This document shows positions 1 to 7,658 of a DNA stretch of 64,000 nt, in pieces. Within the stretch, counting starts at the first letter, position 1, and every line of letters begins with the position of its first letter. The DNA comes from Clostridia bacterium. GTDB lineage: Bacteria > Bacillota > Clostridia > Christensenellales > Borkfalkiaceae. A program made the position numbers and the translations under genes. The stretch lies in contig CAAGGZ010000098.1 in assembly GCA_900769545.1 (NCBI GenBank), forward strand, positions 5,905 through 69,904, in the 5' to 3' direction. Below the pieces are notes generated by a model. The model saw nothing but the letters and a program-made list of their open reading frames with translations. It was not told where the DNA came from and did not search any database.

Positions 1-2
1 TT

Positions 3-425
3 ATCCCTGTAGTTGAACATCGTTACACCGAAATCGTTGCTGGTAAGCTTCCTACCTGTACGGAAGATGGTCACGAAGAATTCGTAGTATGCCACCTTTG
101 CGGTAAAGTAGAAACGGCTATCATCCCTGTTCCTGCAACTGGTCACACCAGCAGCCTTGAAGGCACCTGCAGAGAATGGCTTGAATGTGAAACCTGTAGC
201 GCAGTTTATGCTAACCCTAACGTAACGGATGATCATCACTTCAATGTTGCTGGTCACGAAGGCGAATGCGTTATCTGCGGTATCTGTGCAGAACACACCT
301 ATTCGAGCTATACGTTGGTTTATGTAGACGATGATAACTACGATGATTGGAAGAGCCCCGTTGGTACCTACATTAAGGTATGGACGTGCGATGTTTGTGG
401 TCATCAGACGGCTGATCATCAGTAA
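3..425 (+). CDS. C-terminal part of a cysteine-pair-rich surface protein (5' partial)
   Basis: The reading frame is open from the window edge and ends at TAA 423-425, giving the last 140 residues of a longer protein. It holds several C-x2-C pairs (CHLC, CETC, CVIC, CDVC) and a module of the form PTCTEDG followed about 10 residues later by CxxCG. The same module occurs in the LRR lipoproteins at 41.1 and 63.1 kb, so this is probably another secreted or cell-surface protein with small Cys-rich, zinc-ribbon-like units. No sortase motif or membrane helix is seen at this C-terminus. The function is unknown. Confidence 0.7.
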   Translation: MPVVEHRYTEIVAGKLPTCTEDGHEEFVVCHLCGKVETAIIPVPATGHTSSLEGTCREWLECETCSAVYANPNVTDDHHFNVAGHEGECVICGICAEHTYSSYTLVYVDDDNYDDWKSPVGTYIKVWTCDVCGHQTADHQ

Positions 426-459
426 ACCTTAAGCTGAAAAGCTAAAACCTAAAAAATTG

Positions 460-488
460 AACGCGGTGGAAACACCGCGTTCTTTTTT
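460..488 (+). terminator. Intrinsic terminator of the surface protein gene
   Basis: A 9-bp perfect stem, AACGCGGTG (460-468) with CACCGCGTT (473-481), with a GAAA loop, followed by CTTTTTT. It lies 35 bases after the stop codon. Confidence 0.9.
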
Positions 489-539
489 ATATCTTCACTG
501 TTTTACATTATATAATGGATTCTTCCATAATTTTGCGCT

Positions 540-590
540 TGCATTTAGCATTTTGCATTACCGCAATCGAATATTTCGATTGCGGTATAT
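540..590 (-). repeat. Heptad repeat remnant (reverse orientation) plus 13-bp inverted repeat
   Basis: Read on the minus strand, 540-560 contains the ATGCAAAATGC pattern of the intergenic heptad family found elsewhere in the window. It abuts a perfect hairpin, TACCGCAATCGAA (559-571) with TTCGATTGCGGTA (575-587), followed by a short T run on the plus strand that could act as a second terminator. The rest of the 426-649 gap shows no gene. Confidence 0.6.
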
Positions 591-649
591 CTTTTCTCTA
601 AAAACTTTGATAATTTCACAAAAACTTATAAAAAGTGGCGGTGTAGCGG

Positions 650-678
650 TTGCTTTATTTTTCAAAAAAGGGTAAAAT
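650..678 (+). promoter_or_regulatory. Promoter of the aminotransferase gene
   Basis: TTGCTT (650-655), 17-bp spacer, TAAAAT (673-678), 35 bases before the start codon. Confidence 0.55.
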
Positions 679-712
679 AGTAAAGTAAAAAAATCAATTA
701 CGGAGCACACTG

Positions 713-1912
713 ATGAAAAACAGAATCGCATCGAGAATGTCTACCCTTTCCCCGTCCTTGACGCTCGCTATTTCCGCAAAGGCAAAAGCGATGAAACAGG
801 CAGGGGAGAGCGTTGTTTCCTTCAGCGTTGGCGAGCCTGACTTTAACACGCCTGCGCATATCATTGAAGCAGCGAAAGCAGCGCTGGACAACGGTCATAC
901 CAAATACACGCCGTCCTCGGGTTTGTTGCCCTTGCGTAAGGCGATTTGCGAAAAATTCAAAAAAGACAACGGCTTGGAATACGAGCCTTCCCAAATCATC
1001 GTCTCTAACGGCTCAAAACACTCCATTTTCAACGCTTGCTTTGCGGTATTGGACGAAGGCGACGAGGTTATTATCCCCGAGCCCTACTGGCTCACTTACC
1101 CCGAAGTGGTAAAGGTTTGCGGCGGCGTGCCTGTATATCTCACCTGCAAAAAGGAAAATAGATATAAGTTCTCCGCAGAGGAGCTCAAGGCGGCAATCAC
1201 GCCCAAGACGAAAATGCTTATTTTCAACTCGCCGTCCAATCCCACGGGCGCGGTGTATAATGAAACGGAAGTCCGCGCGATTGCAAAGGTTTGCGAAGAA
1301 GCCGGCATTTTCGTGCTCGCAGACGAGATTTACGAAAAGCTCTGCTACAACGGCGTAAAACCTTTCTCTATCGCAAAATGCAGCGACGCGATGAAGGATT
1401 TGACTATCACCGTCAACGGCGTTTCTAAAACCTACGCCATGACCGGTTGGCGTGTGGGCTATCTTGCGGCTCCGAAAGACGTAGCGAAAGCAATCGACTC
1501 TTTCCAGAGCCACGCAACGTCCAACGCTTGTTCCATTTCCCAGCACGCAACGATTGAAGCGTTGAACGCTCCCGAAGCGGAAATTCAGGAAATGGTGAGC
1601 GTATTCGACAAGCGCAGAGCGAAGCTCCTCGACTTAATTGCGGAAATTGACGGTGTACGCGCAATCGAGCCCGACGGCGCATTCTACGTTATGTTGGTGG
1701 TTGACGGTTTGTACGGCAAGAGCTATCAAGGCAAAACGATTACAAACTCTATCGAGTTTGCCGACGCGCTTTTGGACGGGGAAAAGGTAGCAACCGTTCC
1801 GGGTGTATCCTTCGGCGCAGACGATTGCTTGAGGCTTTCCTACTCGCTTAGCGAAGCGGACATTGAGGAAGGTTTAAAACGTATCAAAAAGTTTGTGAGT
1901 GAATTGAATTAA
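713..1912 (+). CDS. aspC: Pyridoxal-phosphate aminotransferase, aspartate type
   Basis: 399 residues, the usual length for class I/II aminotransferases of the aspartate subgroup Ib, which exchange amino groups between aspartate and 2-oxoglutarate or related acids. Seen in the sequence: the substrate-binding stretch NSPSNPTG (about 172-179), DEIYEK (about 204), the PLP-binding lysine in SKTYAMTGWR (K239) and the cofactor-phosphate arginine just after it. GGAG at 702-705 supports the ATG at 713. It stands alone between two terminators. Family assignment is firm; exact substrate (aspartate, aromatic, or a PatA-like role) cannot be read from sequence alone. Confidence 0.88.
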   Translation: MKNRIASRMSTLSPSLTLAISAKAKAMKQAGESVVSFSVGEPDFNTPAHIIEAAKAALDNGHTKYTPSSGLLPLRKAICEKFKKDNGLEYEPSQIIVSNGSKHSIFNACFAVLDEGDEVIIPEPYWLTYPEVVKVCGGVPVYLTCKKENRYKFSAEELKAAITPKTKMLIFNSPSNPTGAVYNETEVRAIAKVCEEAGIFVLADEIYEKLCYNGVKPFSIAKCSDAMKDLTITVNGVSKTYAMTGWRVGYLAAPKDVAKAIDSFQSHATSNACSISQHATIEALNAPEAEIQEMVSVFDKRRAKLLDLIAEIDGVRAIEPDGAFYVMLVVDGLYGKSYQGKTITNSIEFADALLDGEKVATVPGVSFGADDCLRLSYSLSEADIEEGLKRIKKFVSELN

Positions 1913-1919
1913 TATATGT

Positions 1920-1956
1920 ATTGCAGGGATTATTATATTCCTGCAATAACTTTATC
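1920..1956 (+). terminator. Intrinsic terminator after the aminotransferase gene
   Basis: ATTGCAGG (1920-1927) pairs with CCTGCAAT (1940-1947) over an AT-rich loop, followed by a T-rich run. Confidence 0.6.
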
Positions 1957-1961
1957 TTTTT

Positions 1962-2001
1962 AAGATTAAGTCTTGACAAGGGATAAAAAGTATGTTATAA
2001 T
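1962..2001 (+). promoter_or_regulatory. Promoter of the thioredoxin lipoprotein gene with overlapping near-palindrome
   Basis: TTGACA (1973-1978), 17-bp spacer, TATAAT (1996-2001): a consensus housekeeping promoter. The imperfect palindrome AAGATTAAGTCTT (1962-1974) touches the -35 box and differs at two of 13 positions from the operator AAGATTTAATCTT in front of the superoxide reductase gene. Confidence 0.75.
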
Positions 2002-2023
2002 AAATTTGTAGGAGGTGATATAT

Positions 2024-2821
2024 ATGAAAAAAACTACAATACAAATGTTGACCACTTGCTTGTTGTGCGGTATGATATTCTCGACTATGAGCTGCGCAGG
2101 TATTGACGAGTCTGTATCGAAGGATTCATCTTCAAGTTTTGAAAGCAGTATATCCGAAAATGAAACTCAATCTTATTTACAATCGGAGGATACGGGAGAT
2201 TCTTCTAGCATTGAAGAAACAGTTTCTTTTGAGGAAAGCAGTTTGGAAGAAAGCTCCTCAGAGAATAGTAGTAGTATAGAGGAAAGCAGTTCGGAAGAAA
2301 GCTCCTCAGAGAATAGTAGTATAGAGGAAAGCAGTTCGGAAGAAAGTTCTTCAGAGGATAGCAGTGAGGAAAAAGAACCTATTAGACATTATCCATATCA
2401 AATTGGTGATACTGTGGAAGATTTCTCATTGATGTTATCGGACGGCAGTATGTTTACATTGTCTGAGGCATTGCAAGACAACAAACTTGTGATTGTTAAA
2501 TTTTGGGCGACGTGGTGTCAGCCTTGTGTGATGGAATGGGGTGCTATGACAGAGGCATTTTACGATTATCAAGATGATGTATTGATACTTTGTATTAGTT
2601 TAACCGATTCTGATCAAGAAATTGAGGAGTACAAGAAGGACAATAATCTTCCTTTTGCTATGGCGAGCGATTCTCTTAAATTAAGCGACGAGTTTGGTGT
2701 TGCTGCGATTCCGCATAAATTTGTCATTGACCGTAACGGTATTTTGGTTGAGAGTAAGGTGGGTTCGGTGACGGATGCAGCGGAATATGTAAAGTTATTT
2801 GAGCGGTATTGCGCAGATTGA
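2024..2821 (+). CDS. TlpA/ResA-like thioredoxin lipoprotein with Ser/Glu linker
   Basis: 265 residues. A hydrophobic signal segment (residues 8-22) ends at Cys24 (STMSC), a weak but plausible lipobox. A low-complexity Ser/Glu linker (about 34-117) follows, then a TlpA-type thioredoxin domain with the active site WCQPC (Cys165, Cys168). Such proteins are membrane-anchored disulfide reductases facing outward; the partner is unknown. AGGAGGTG (2010-2017) sits just before the ATG at 2024; the upstream in-frame GTG at 2015 lies inside that ribosome binding site and is rejected. The gene is monocistronic, with its own promoter and terminator. The linker resembles those of the other lipoproteins in this window. 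Confidence 0.85.
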   Translation: MKKTTIQMLTTCLLCGMIFSTMSCAGIDESVSKDSSSSFESSISENETQSYLQSEDTGDSSSIEETVSFEESSLEESSSENSSSIEESSSEESSSENSSIEESSSEESSSEDSSEEKEPIRHYPYQIGDTVEDFSLMLSDGSMFTLSEALQDNKLVIVKFWATWCQPCVMEWGAMTEAFYDYQDDVLILCISLTDSDQEIEEYKKDNNLPFAMASDSLKLSDEFGVAAIPHKFVIDRNGILVESKVGSVTDAAEYVKLFERYCAD

Positions 2822-2842
2822 AAAATAAATGAATTTTAATAG

Positions 2843-2880
2843 GAAGCAGACAAGGAGAGCCTTGTCTGCTTCATTTATCA
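2843..2880 (+). terminator. Intrinsic terminator of the thioredoxin lipoprotein gene
   Basis: A 13-bp perfect stem, GAAGCAGACAAGG (2843-2855) and its complement (2860-2872), with an AGAG loop and a T-rich tail. Confidence 0.88.
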
Positions 2881-3137
2881 TATTGGAAAATTGGCGATAG
2901 TTTTTTATGCGTCGAAAAAAGGCTTTTAAACGCTTATTTTCGCGTAAATATATGCCCACCGCCCCATAAGTCGTTAAAAAGGGGATTTGTGCGTTTTAGG
3001 GCATATGCGGGCATCCGCAAAAAAGCCCAAAAGAGCTTTTATCGGGGGCAATGGAAGCAAAAAATAGGGGGAGAGGAGCTCCCATTAAAAAAATAAAAAA
3101 AAATTACTAAAAAAGCGGAAAAATTTTCAAAAAAGTC
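2881..3137. other. Intergenic stretch without recognisable gene
   Basis: About 260 bases with no credible ORF. It contains G/C-rich patches that can form small hairpins (for example GGGCAT at 2999 with downstream complement near 3028) followed by a very A-rich stretch at 3087-3130. No tRNA, known riboswitch core or repeat of the other window families was seen. Confidence 0.4.
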
Positions 3138-3166
3138 TTGAAATTGTGCGCGAAATCTGTTAAACT
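3138..3166 (+). promoter_or_regulatory. Promoter of the P-loop protein gene
   Basis: TTGAAA (3138-3143), 17-bp spacer, TAAACT (3161-3166). The 5' leader then carries a small hairpin, CCGAG (3175-3179) with CTCGG (3196-3200). Confidence 0.6.
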
Positions 3167-3233
3167 ATAGTAAACCGAGAAAGAGAACTTTTCAGCTCGG
3201 AAAAGTACGACAAAAATCTGGGAGGATTTTATT

Positions 3234-3641
3234 ATGATTAAAGTAATTTACGGCGCAAAAGGTACTGGTAAGACCAAGATGATGATTGATGCGGCAAACG
3301 GCGCGGTCAACGAAGCAAAAGGTCACATGATTTTCATCACCGATACCAAGCGTTATATGTATGATTTAGAACGTGAGATTCGTTTTATCGACGTTAGCGA
3401 ATATGACGTAGCAGGTGAAGCGGCTCTTTGTGGATTTATTAAAGGCGTTATCGCAGGTAACCACGATAATGAATATGTTTACATCGACGGTATCGTTCGT
3501 ATTGCAGGTAAGCCTATTGCAGAAATGGCAGCGTTCTTCTATATGCTCGAAAAAGTAGCGAAGAACGACAACCTCGTTGTTACGGTTTCCGTTTCGGCTG
3601 CGAAAGAAGAACTTCCCGATTTCGTAACCAAATATCTGTAA
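3234..3641 (+). CDS. Small P-loop ATP-binding protein of unknown function
   Basis: 135 residues with a clear Walker A motif GAKGTGKT at 7-14 directly after the first beta strand. A hydrophobic strand ending in YIDG (about 83-86) may be the Walker B equivalent. The protein is too short for a kinase lid or AAA+ domain. Conserved short proteins of this kind occur in Clostridia, sometimes loosely annotated as PilT-like. GGGAGG before ATG 3234 supports the start. It has its own promoter and terminator; the neighbours give no functional hint. Confidence 0.75.
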   Translation: MIKVIYGAKGTGKTKMMIDAANGAVNEAKGHMIFITDTKRYMYDLEREIRFIDVSEYDVAGEAALCGFIKGVIAGNHDNEYVYIDGIVRIAGKPIAEMAAFFYMLEKVAKNDNLVVTVSVSAAKEELPDFVTKYL

Positions 3642-3667
3642 TTTACGACATTGAATGTGGGAGGATA

Positions 3668-3696
3668 GCCGAGCGGTCTTTCCGTTCGGCTTTTCT
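3668..3696 (+). terminator. Intrinsic terminator
   Basis: GCCGAGCGG (3668-3676) pairs with CCGTTCGGC (3682-3690), one G-U pair, followed by TTTTC. Confidence 0.8.
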
Positions 3697-3855
3697 AATA
3701 AACGGAGCTTATAAACGCTCCTGTAAATGGCTATAAATAAGTGAGAGAAGCATAAAGGGGAGAATAGCGGAAAAGGATGAGTCGCGCGAAGTATGGCGCG
3801 TGTGACCGCTCCCGAAAGGTATCGGGAAAAACGAATCCAAAGAGGTAGGTAGATT

Positions 3856-5388
3856 ATGTATTTTATCAGCACGAGAGGCGGGGAAAGAGTAACTGGCGCG
3901 CAAGCGATTGTGCAAGGGCTCGCAAAGAACGGCGGTTTGTACGTACCCGAAACGTTCCCGTCCGTGACAAAAGAAGAATTGGAGCAGATGCTGGAGATGA
4001 ACTATGCAGAGCGCGCTGCGTTCGTGCTTGGGAAATATCTGGCGGAGGAGCTGGGCGCAGACTATTTAAAAGAGTCCTGCGAAAAGGCGTATTCCTCGTT
4101 CGAGGGGAAAGACCCTGTTCCGCTTGTTAAAATTGACGGCGAAATGTACGTTTTGGAATTGTTCCACGGCCCCACTTGTGCTTTTAAAGATATGGCGTTG
4201 ACGGTATTGCCGTATTTGATGAAAAAGAGCTGTGAAGTGACGGGTATCAAGGACGATATTCTTATCCTTGCGGCGACGAGCGGCGACACAGGCAAAGCGG
4301 CATTGGAAGGTTTCCGTGACGTTCCCGGGACGAAGGTAGCGGTGTTCTATCCCGACGAAGGCGTTGCGAAGATGCAGCGTTTGCAAATGTGCGTACAGGA
4401 CGGCGATAACGTGTTCGTTTCTGCGGTGAAGGGCAATTTCGACGATTGTCAGCGCGCCGTAAAGAAGCTGTTCGCTTCCGAAGAATTTAACGCAACGCTT
4501 GCGAAAAAACACATTCGTTTGTCGAGCGCGAACTCTATCAACTTCGGGCGTCTTGCTCCGCAAATTGCCTACTATTTCTCTGCGTATTTGGATTTGCTTA
4601 GCGCAGAGCAGATTGAAATGGGCGACGAAATCGATTTCGTTGTTCCGACGGGGAACTTTGGGGATATTTTGGCAGGCTGGTATGCAAAGCAAATGGGCTT
4701 GCCTGTGAGAAAGCTGGTTTGCGCGTCTAACCGCAATAAGGTTTTGGCGGACTTTTTCGCAAACGGCGTTTACAACGTAAGAAGAAATTTCTTCCGTACT
4801 ATGTCGCCCTCAATGGATATTCTCATTTCGTCTAATTTGGAGCGTTTGCTCTTTGAAATCAGCGGCAGAGACGCGGAGCTTACCGCAAAGCGTATGAAGC
4901 AGCTTGCAGAAGAAAAGGAATATTCGATTACATCGGCGGAAAAGGCGAAGCTCGATAAGGAATTTTATGGCGGCTTTGCGAGCGAGGACGATACGGTAGA
5001 AGCCATGTACGATATTTTCGAGGAATACGGTTATGCTATGGACACGCACACGGGGGTTGCTCTCGCTGTGTATGCGCAGTATAAGGAATTTCTTGAAAAA
5101 GACGATAAGAGGGATACGACGCCTATCGTTGTGCTTTCGACGGCGAATCCTTACAAGTTCCCTCAGGACGTATTGTATGCGTTGTCGGGGAACGACGTAA
5201 AGGACAGCTTTAAGGGGATTAAGCGCTTGAATTTGTTGACGGCAATGAAACCGCCTAAGAGCTTGTTGGATTTGCGTTATCGTCCGCTCCGTTTCAAGAC
5301 GGTGGTGGCGAATGACCTTGCGAAAATGTCGGAAGAAATTTTGCGTTTCGCGGACGGAGAAATTATTCCCGTTCCCGATCAAAAGTAA
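3856..5388 (+). CDS. thrC: Threonine synthase
   Basis: 510 residues, in line with the long ThrC type. It converts O-phosphohomoserine to threonine with PLP. The N-terminus MYFISTRGG matches the family, the PLP lysine lies in HGPTCAFKD (K111), and the Ser/Gly-rich phosphate loop SGDTGKAALEG follows near 147. The start ATG at 3856 is preceded by GAGGTAGG. The 160 bases upstream contain a small hairpin (GGAGC/GCTCC near 3704-3722), but no T-box or other known leader motif is seen. No other threonine gene is adjacent. Confidence 0.95.
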   Translation: MYFISTRGGERVTGAQAIVQGLAKNGGLYVPETFPSVTKEELEQMLEMNYAERAAFVLGKYLAEELGADYLKESCEKAYSSFEGKDPVPLVKIDGEMYVLELFHGPTCAFKDMALTVLPYLMKKSCEVTGIKDDILILAATSGDTGKAALEGFRDVPGTKVAVFYPDEGVAKMQRLQMCVQDGDNVFVSAVKGNFDDCQRAVKKLFASEEFNATLAKKHIRLSSANSINFGRLAPQIAYYFSAYLDLLSAEQIEMGDEIDFVVPTGNFGDILAGWYAKQMGLPVRKLVCASNRNKVLADFFANGVYNVRRNFFRTMSPSMDILISSNLERLLFEISGRDAELTAKRMKQLAEEKEYSITSAEKAKLDKEFYGGFASEDDTVEAMYDIFEEYGYAMDTHTGVALAVYAQYKEFLEKDDKRDTTPIVVLSTANPYKFPQDVLYALSGNDVKDSFKGIKRLNLLTAMKPPKSLLDLRYRPLRFKTVVANDLAKMSEEILRFADGEIIPVPDQK

Positions 5389-5473
5389 AAATAAGACGCG
5401 GACGCGTTCTTGTGTATTTGGTGATAAATTCCGTCATTTTATGTGAAGAGCATTAAGGGGCGGAATTTTGTAT

Positions 5474-5502
5474 TTGCCTTTTATAAAGCGGTGTGCTATA
5501 AT
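5474..5502 (+). promoter_or_regulatory. Promoter of the DUF5685/J-domain operon
   Basis: TTGCCT (5474-5479), 17-bp spacer, TATAAT (5497-5502), 21 bases before the ATG. Confidence 0.65.
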
Positions 5503-5523
5503 GGGCATAAGGAAAGGTGGACT

Positions 5524-6414
5524 ATGTTTGGATACGTTCGTGCGGATACGCCGTATTTATTTATCAAAGACGAAACGCTGTATCGCGCCATGTATTGCGG
5601 CGTATGCAAGGGTATCGCCGAGGTTTGCGGCCACAGTGCGAGAATGGGGCTTTCTTACGACGTTACTTTCCTTTCCGTCATTCTGCACAACATTGCAGGA
5701 ATCGACGTAAAAATCGAGAAATCACACTGTTTAACCCATTGTGTCCGCTCCCGTCAAATGGCGAACGTGGACGAGCTGACAAGACAGCTCGGCGCATTGA
5801 ATACGCTACTCGTATATTATAAGTACACCGACGATATTCAGGACGGAGACAAGGGACGAGGCAAACGCTTATGGTTTAAAAAGGGCTTTCAGCGAGCGGC
5901 CCGTAAATACCCCGAAATCGCGCGAATTGTGCGAGATAATCTCTCCGCTCAGGAGAGGGCGGAAAAGGCGAAAATAGACAGCGTAGACCGCGCTGCGGAC
6001 GCCACGGCGACAATGCTTGCGGAGTTTTCCGATTACGCTTTAAAGGATAAGGCGAATAGTTATACGAGAAACCTGTTTTATGCGGTTGGGAAATGGATAT
6101 ATCTCATCGACGCGTTAGACGATTACGATAAGGATAAGAAAAAGGGCGCGTATAATCCGTTTTTGCTTGCATATAAAGCGGAGAGCAGGGAAGCCCTGCT
6201 CAAGGGCGATAAGGGCGAGGAAGTGCAATACGTATTCCACGCGTTATTCTTTGATATTCGGGAGAATTTATCGCATATTAAGTTCCCGTTCAATCGGGAT
6301 TTATCGGACAATATTTTATTGCGCGGATTGCCTGTAATGACGAAAAAAATTATGAACGGTTGCAACTGCAAAGGAAAAAAGGATAAAACCGTTTCAGTGG
6401 AAGATAATAAATAG
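5524..6414 (+). CDS. DUF5685 family protein
   Basis: 296 residues. The N-terminus MFGYVRADTPYL with CGVC at 25-28, a later HCLTHC pattern and helical body match the DUF5685 family of Clostridia, whose function is unknown; the cysteines suggest a metal or Fe-S site. The start at ATG 5524 is chosen because GGTGG precedes it and the family begins with MFGY; the longer reading frame from 5443 would overlap the promoter. It is followed at 21 bases by a J-domain protein and then a membrane protein, an arrangement I recall from other Clostridia. Confidence 0.8.
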   Translation: MFGYVRADTPYLFIKDETLYRAMYCGVCKGIAEVCGHSARMGLSYDVTFLSVILHNIAGIDVKIEKSHCLTHCVRSRQMANVDELTRQLGALNTLLVYYKYTDDIQDGDKGRGKRLWFKKGFQRAARKYPEIARIVRDNLSAQERAEKAKIDSVDRAADATATMLAEFSDYALKDKANSYTRNLFYAVGKWIYLIDALDDYDKDKKKGAYNPFLLAYKAESREALLKGDKGEEVQYVFHALFFDIRENLSHIKFPFNRDLSDNILLRGLPVMTKKIMNGCNCKGKKDKTVSVEDNK

Positions 6415-6435
6415 AAAGAGTTTATTGGAGTAGAA

Positions 6436-7062
6436 ATGAAAGAATATTACGAAGTTTTCGGTTTGCCCGAAACCGCTACGGATGAAGAAATTGCCGTAAG
6501 ATATAAGGAATTAAAAGAAAAATACGGCGAAGAGAGATGGTTGGACGGGGAAGCCGGTAACGAAGCTGCGAAGAATTTAACGAAGCTGGAGACGGCGTAC
6601 CGTGAAATTATGGCGACGAGAAAAGAACAAAAGACAAATACCGAAGGGCAAAACGCTTATGAGGAAATTTCGCAGCTCTTAAAAGAGGATAAAATCGCCG
6701 AAGCGCAGGCAAAGCTCGACGATTTTAACGAAAGAAGCGCGGAGTGGCATTATTTGCAAGCTGTAGTTTTTTATAAGAAAAATTGGACGAACGACAGCAA
6801 AAAACAGCTTGAAATCGCGATGCAGATGGATCCCGATAACGTGAAATACCGTAACGCTTACGGAAAAATGAACGCAAAGAATGATTATCAGCAACAGCAG
6901 GCGCACGAACAGCGGCAACAGCAAAATCCTTATACAAGGGACGGAATGCCTATGGATGACGACCCTATGATGGGCGGAAACGCTTGTTCGAACTGCATTT
7001 CTTGTTGTTATACCTACCTTTGCGTGGACTGTTTGTTCAGTCTTTGCTGCGGTTGTCGTTAA
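6436..7062 (+). CDS. J-domain-like protein with TPR-like middle and cysteine-rich tail
   Basis: 208 residues. Residues 1-62 (MKEYYEVFGLPETATDEEI...) look like a DnaJ domain, but the HPD tripeptide that stimulates DnaK is absent between helices 2 and 3, so Hsp70 activation is doubtful. Residues 73-142 form a TPR-like helical pair. After a Gln-rich stretch the protein ends in a 29-residue segment with nine cysteines (CSNC, CC, CVDC, CCGC), suited to metal binding or lipid anchoring. GGAG precedes ATG 6436. It is co-directional with DUF5685 (21-base gap) and a membrane protein (6-base gap), so one operon is likely. Confidence 0.8.
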   Translation: MKEYYEVFGLPETATDEEIAVRYKELKEKYGEERWLDGEAGNEAAKNLTKLETAYREIMATRKEQKTNTEGQNAYEEISQLLKEDKIAEAQAKLDDFNERSAEWHYLQAVVFYKKNWTNDSKKQLEIAMQMDPDNVKYRNAYGKMNAKNDYQQQQAHEQRQQQNPYTRDGMPMDDDPMMGGNACSNCISCCYTYLCVDCLFSLCCGCR

Positions 7063-7068
7063 GCGAAA

Positions 7069-7596
7069 ATGAAGAAGAAAATTACGGCGTACGAAATTGC
7101 ATTGTCGGCGCTCGCTTGCGCTATGGCAACGGTGCTATTGACGATAGGGATTTACTCGGAATTGTTGCTCTTTACGGGCTATTTATTCGGAGCAATCGCG
7201 TTGATGTTACCGCTCGCTAAGCAGAGCTATCGAGGCTATGCGTTGGCGTACGTGGGGACGAGCTTGCTTTCGTTGCTGTTGAATCCCGCAAGGATTTTTG
7301 ATTTATTGCCGTTTGTATGCTTTTTCGGCTTGCATCCGTTGATTAACGAATTGCAATTAAAAAGCAAAATCAATAGATGGGTGGCTTGCGCGCTCAAGGC
7401 GTTGTGGTTTGATATAACGATGTATCTCGTTTGGTTTTTCCTCTTTGACGCTGCGTTGGATATTCCCATTGACCCAAAATATATTTTACCGATTGTTCTG
7501 GTTTTGGGTTCGGCATTTTTCGTGTTTTATGATTATGCCATGTATAAATGGCGGTACGCCGTCAATGTGTTGGTAAAGCGAATTAAGAAGAAATGA
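7069..7596 (+). CDS. Integral membrane protein, unknown, possibly ECF S-component-like
   Basis: 175 residues with about five hydrophobic segments (roughly 8-27, 33-50, 60-87, 108-127, 138-155) and a basic C-terminus. The overall size and helix pattern resemble small substrate-capture proteins of ECF transporters, but no diagnostic motif is seen. It starts six bases after the J-domain gene and is probably translationally coupled to it. Confidence 0.65.
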   Translation: MKKKITAYEIALSALACAMATVLLTIGIYSELLLFTGYLFGAIALMLPLAKQSYRGYALAYVGTSLLSLLLNPARIFDLLPFVCFFGLHPLINELQLKSKINRWVACALKALWFDITMYLVWFFLFDAALDIPIDPKYILPIVLVLGSAFFVFYDYAMYKWRYAVNVLVKRIKKK

Positions 7597-7658
7597 ACGG
7601 GGCAGGGTTGCGTTGAGCGACAATTTTCCCCATAATACGATAGGAGGGACAAGAGTTT

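Noticed and set aside
457..675. 72-codon frame downstream of the first terminator
   Set aside because: It is made of the terminator, a heptad repeat and the promoter of the aminotransferase gene, with no ribosome binding site.
3697..3855. T-box leader before thrC
   Set aside because: The conserved AGGGTGGNACCGCG antiterminator word is absent; only small unrelated hairpins are seen.
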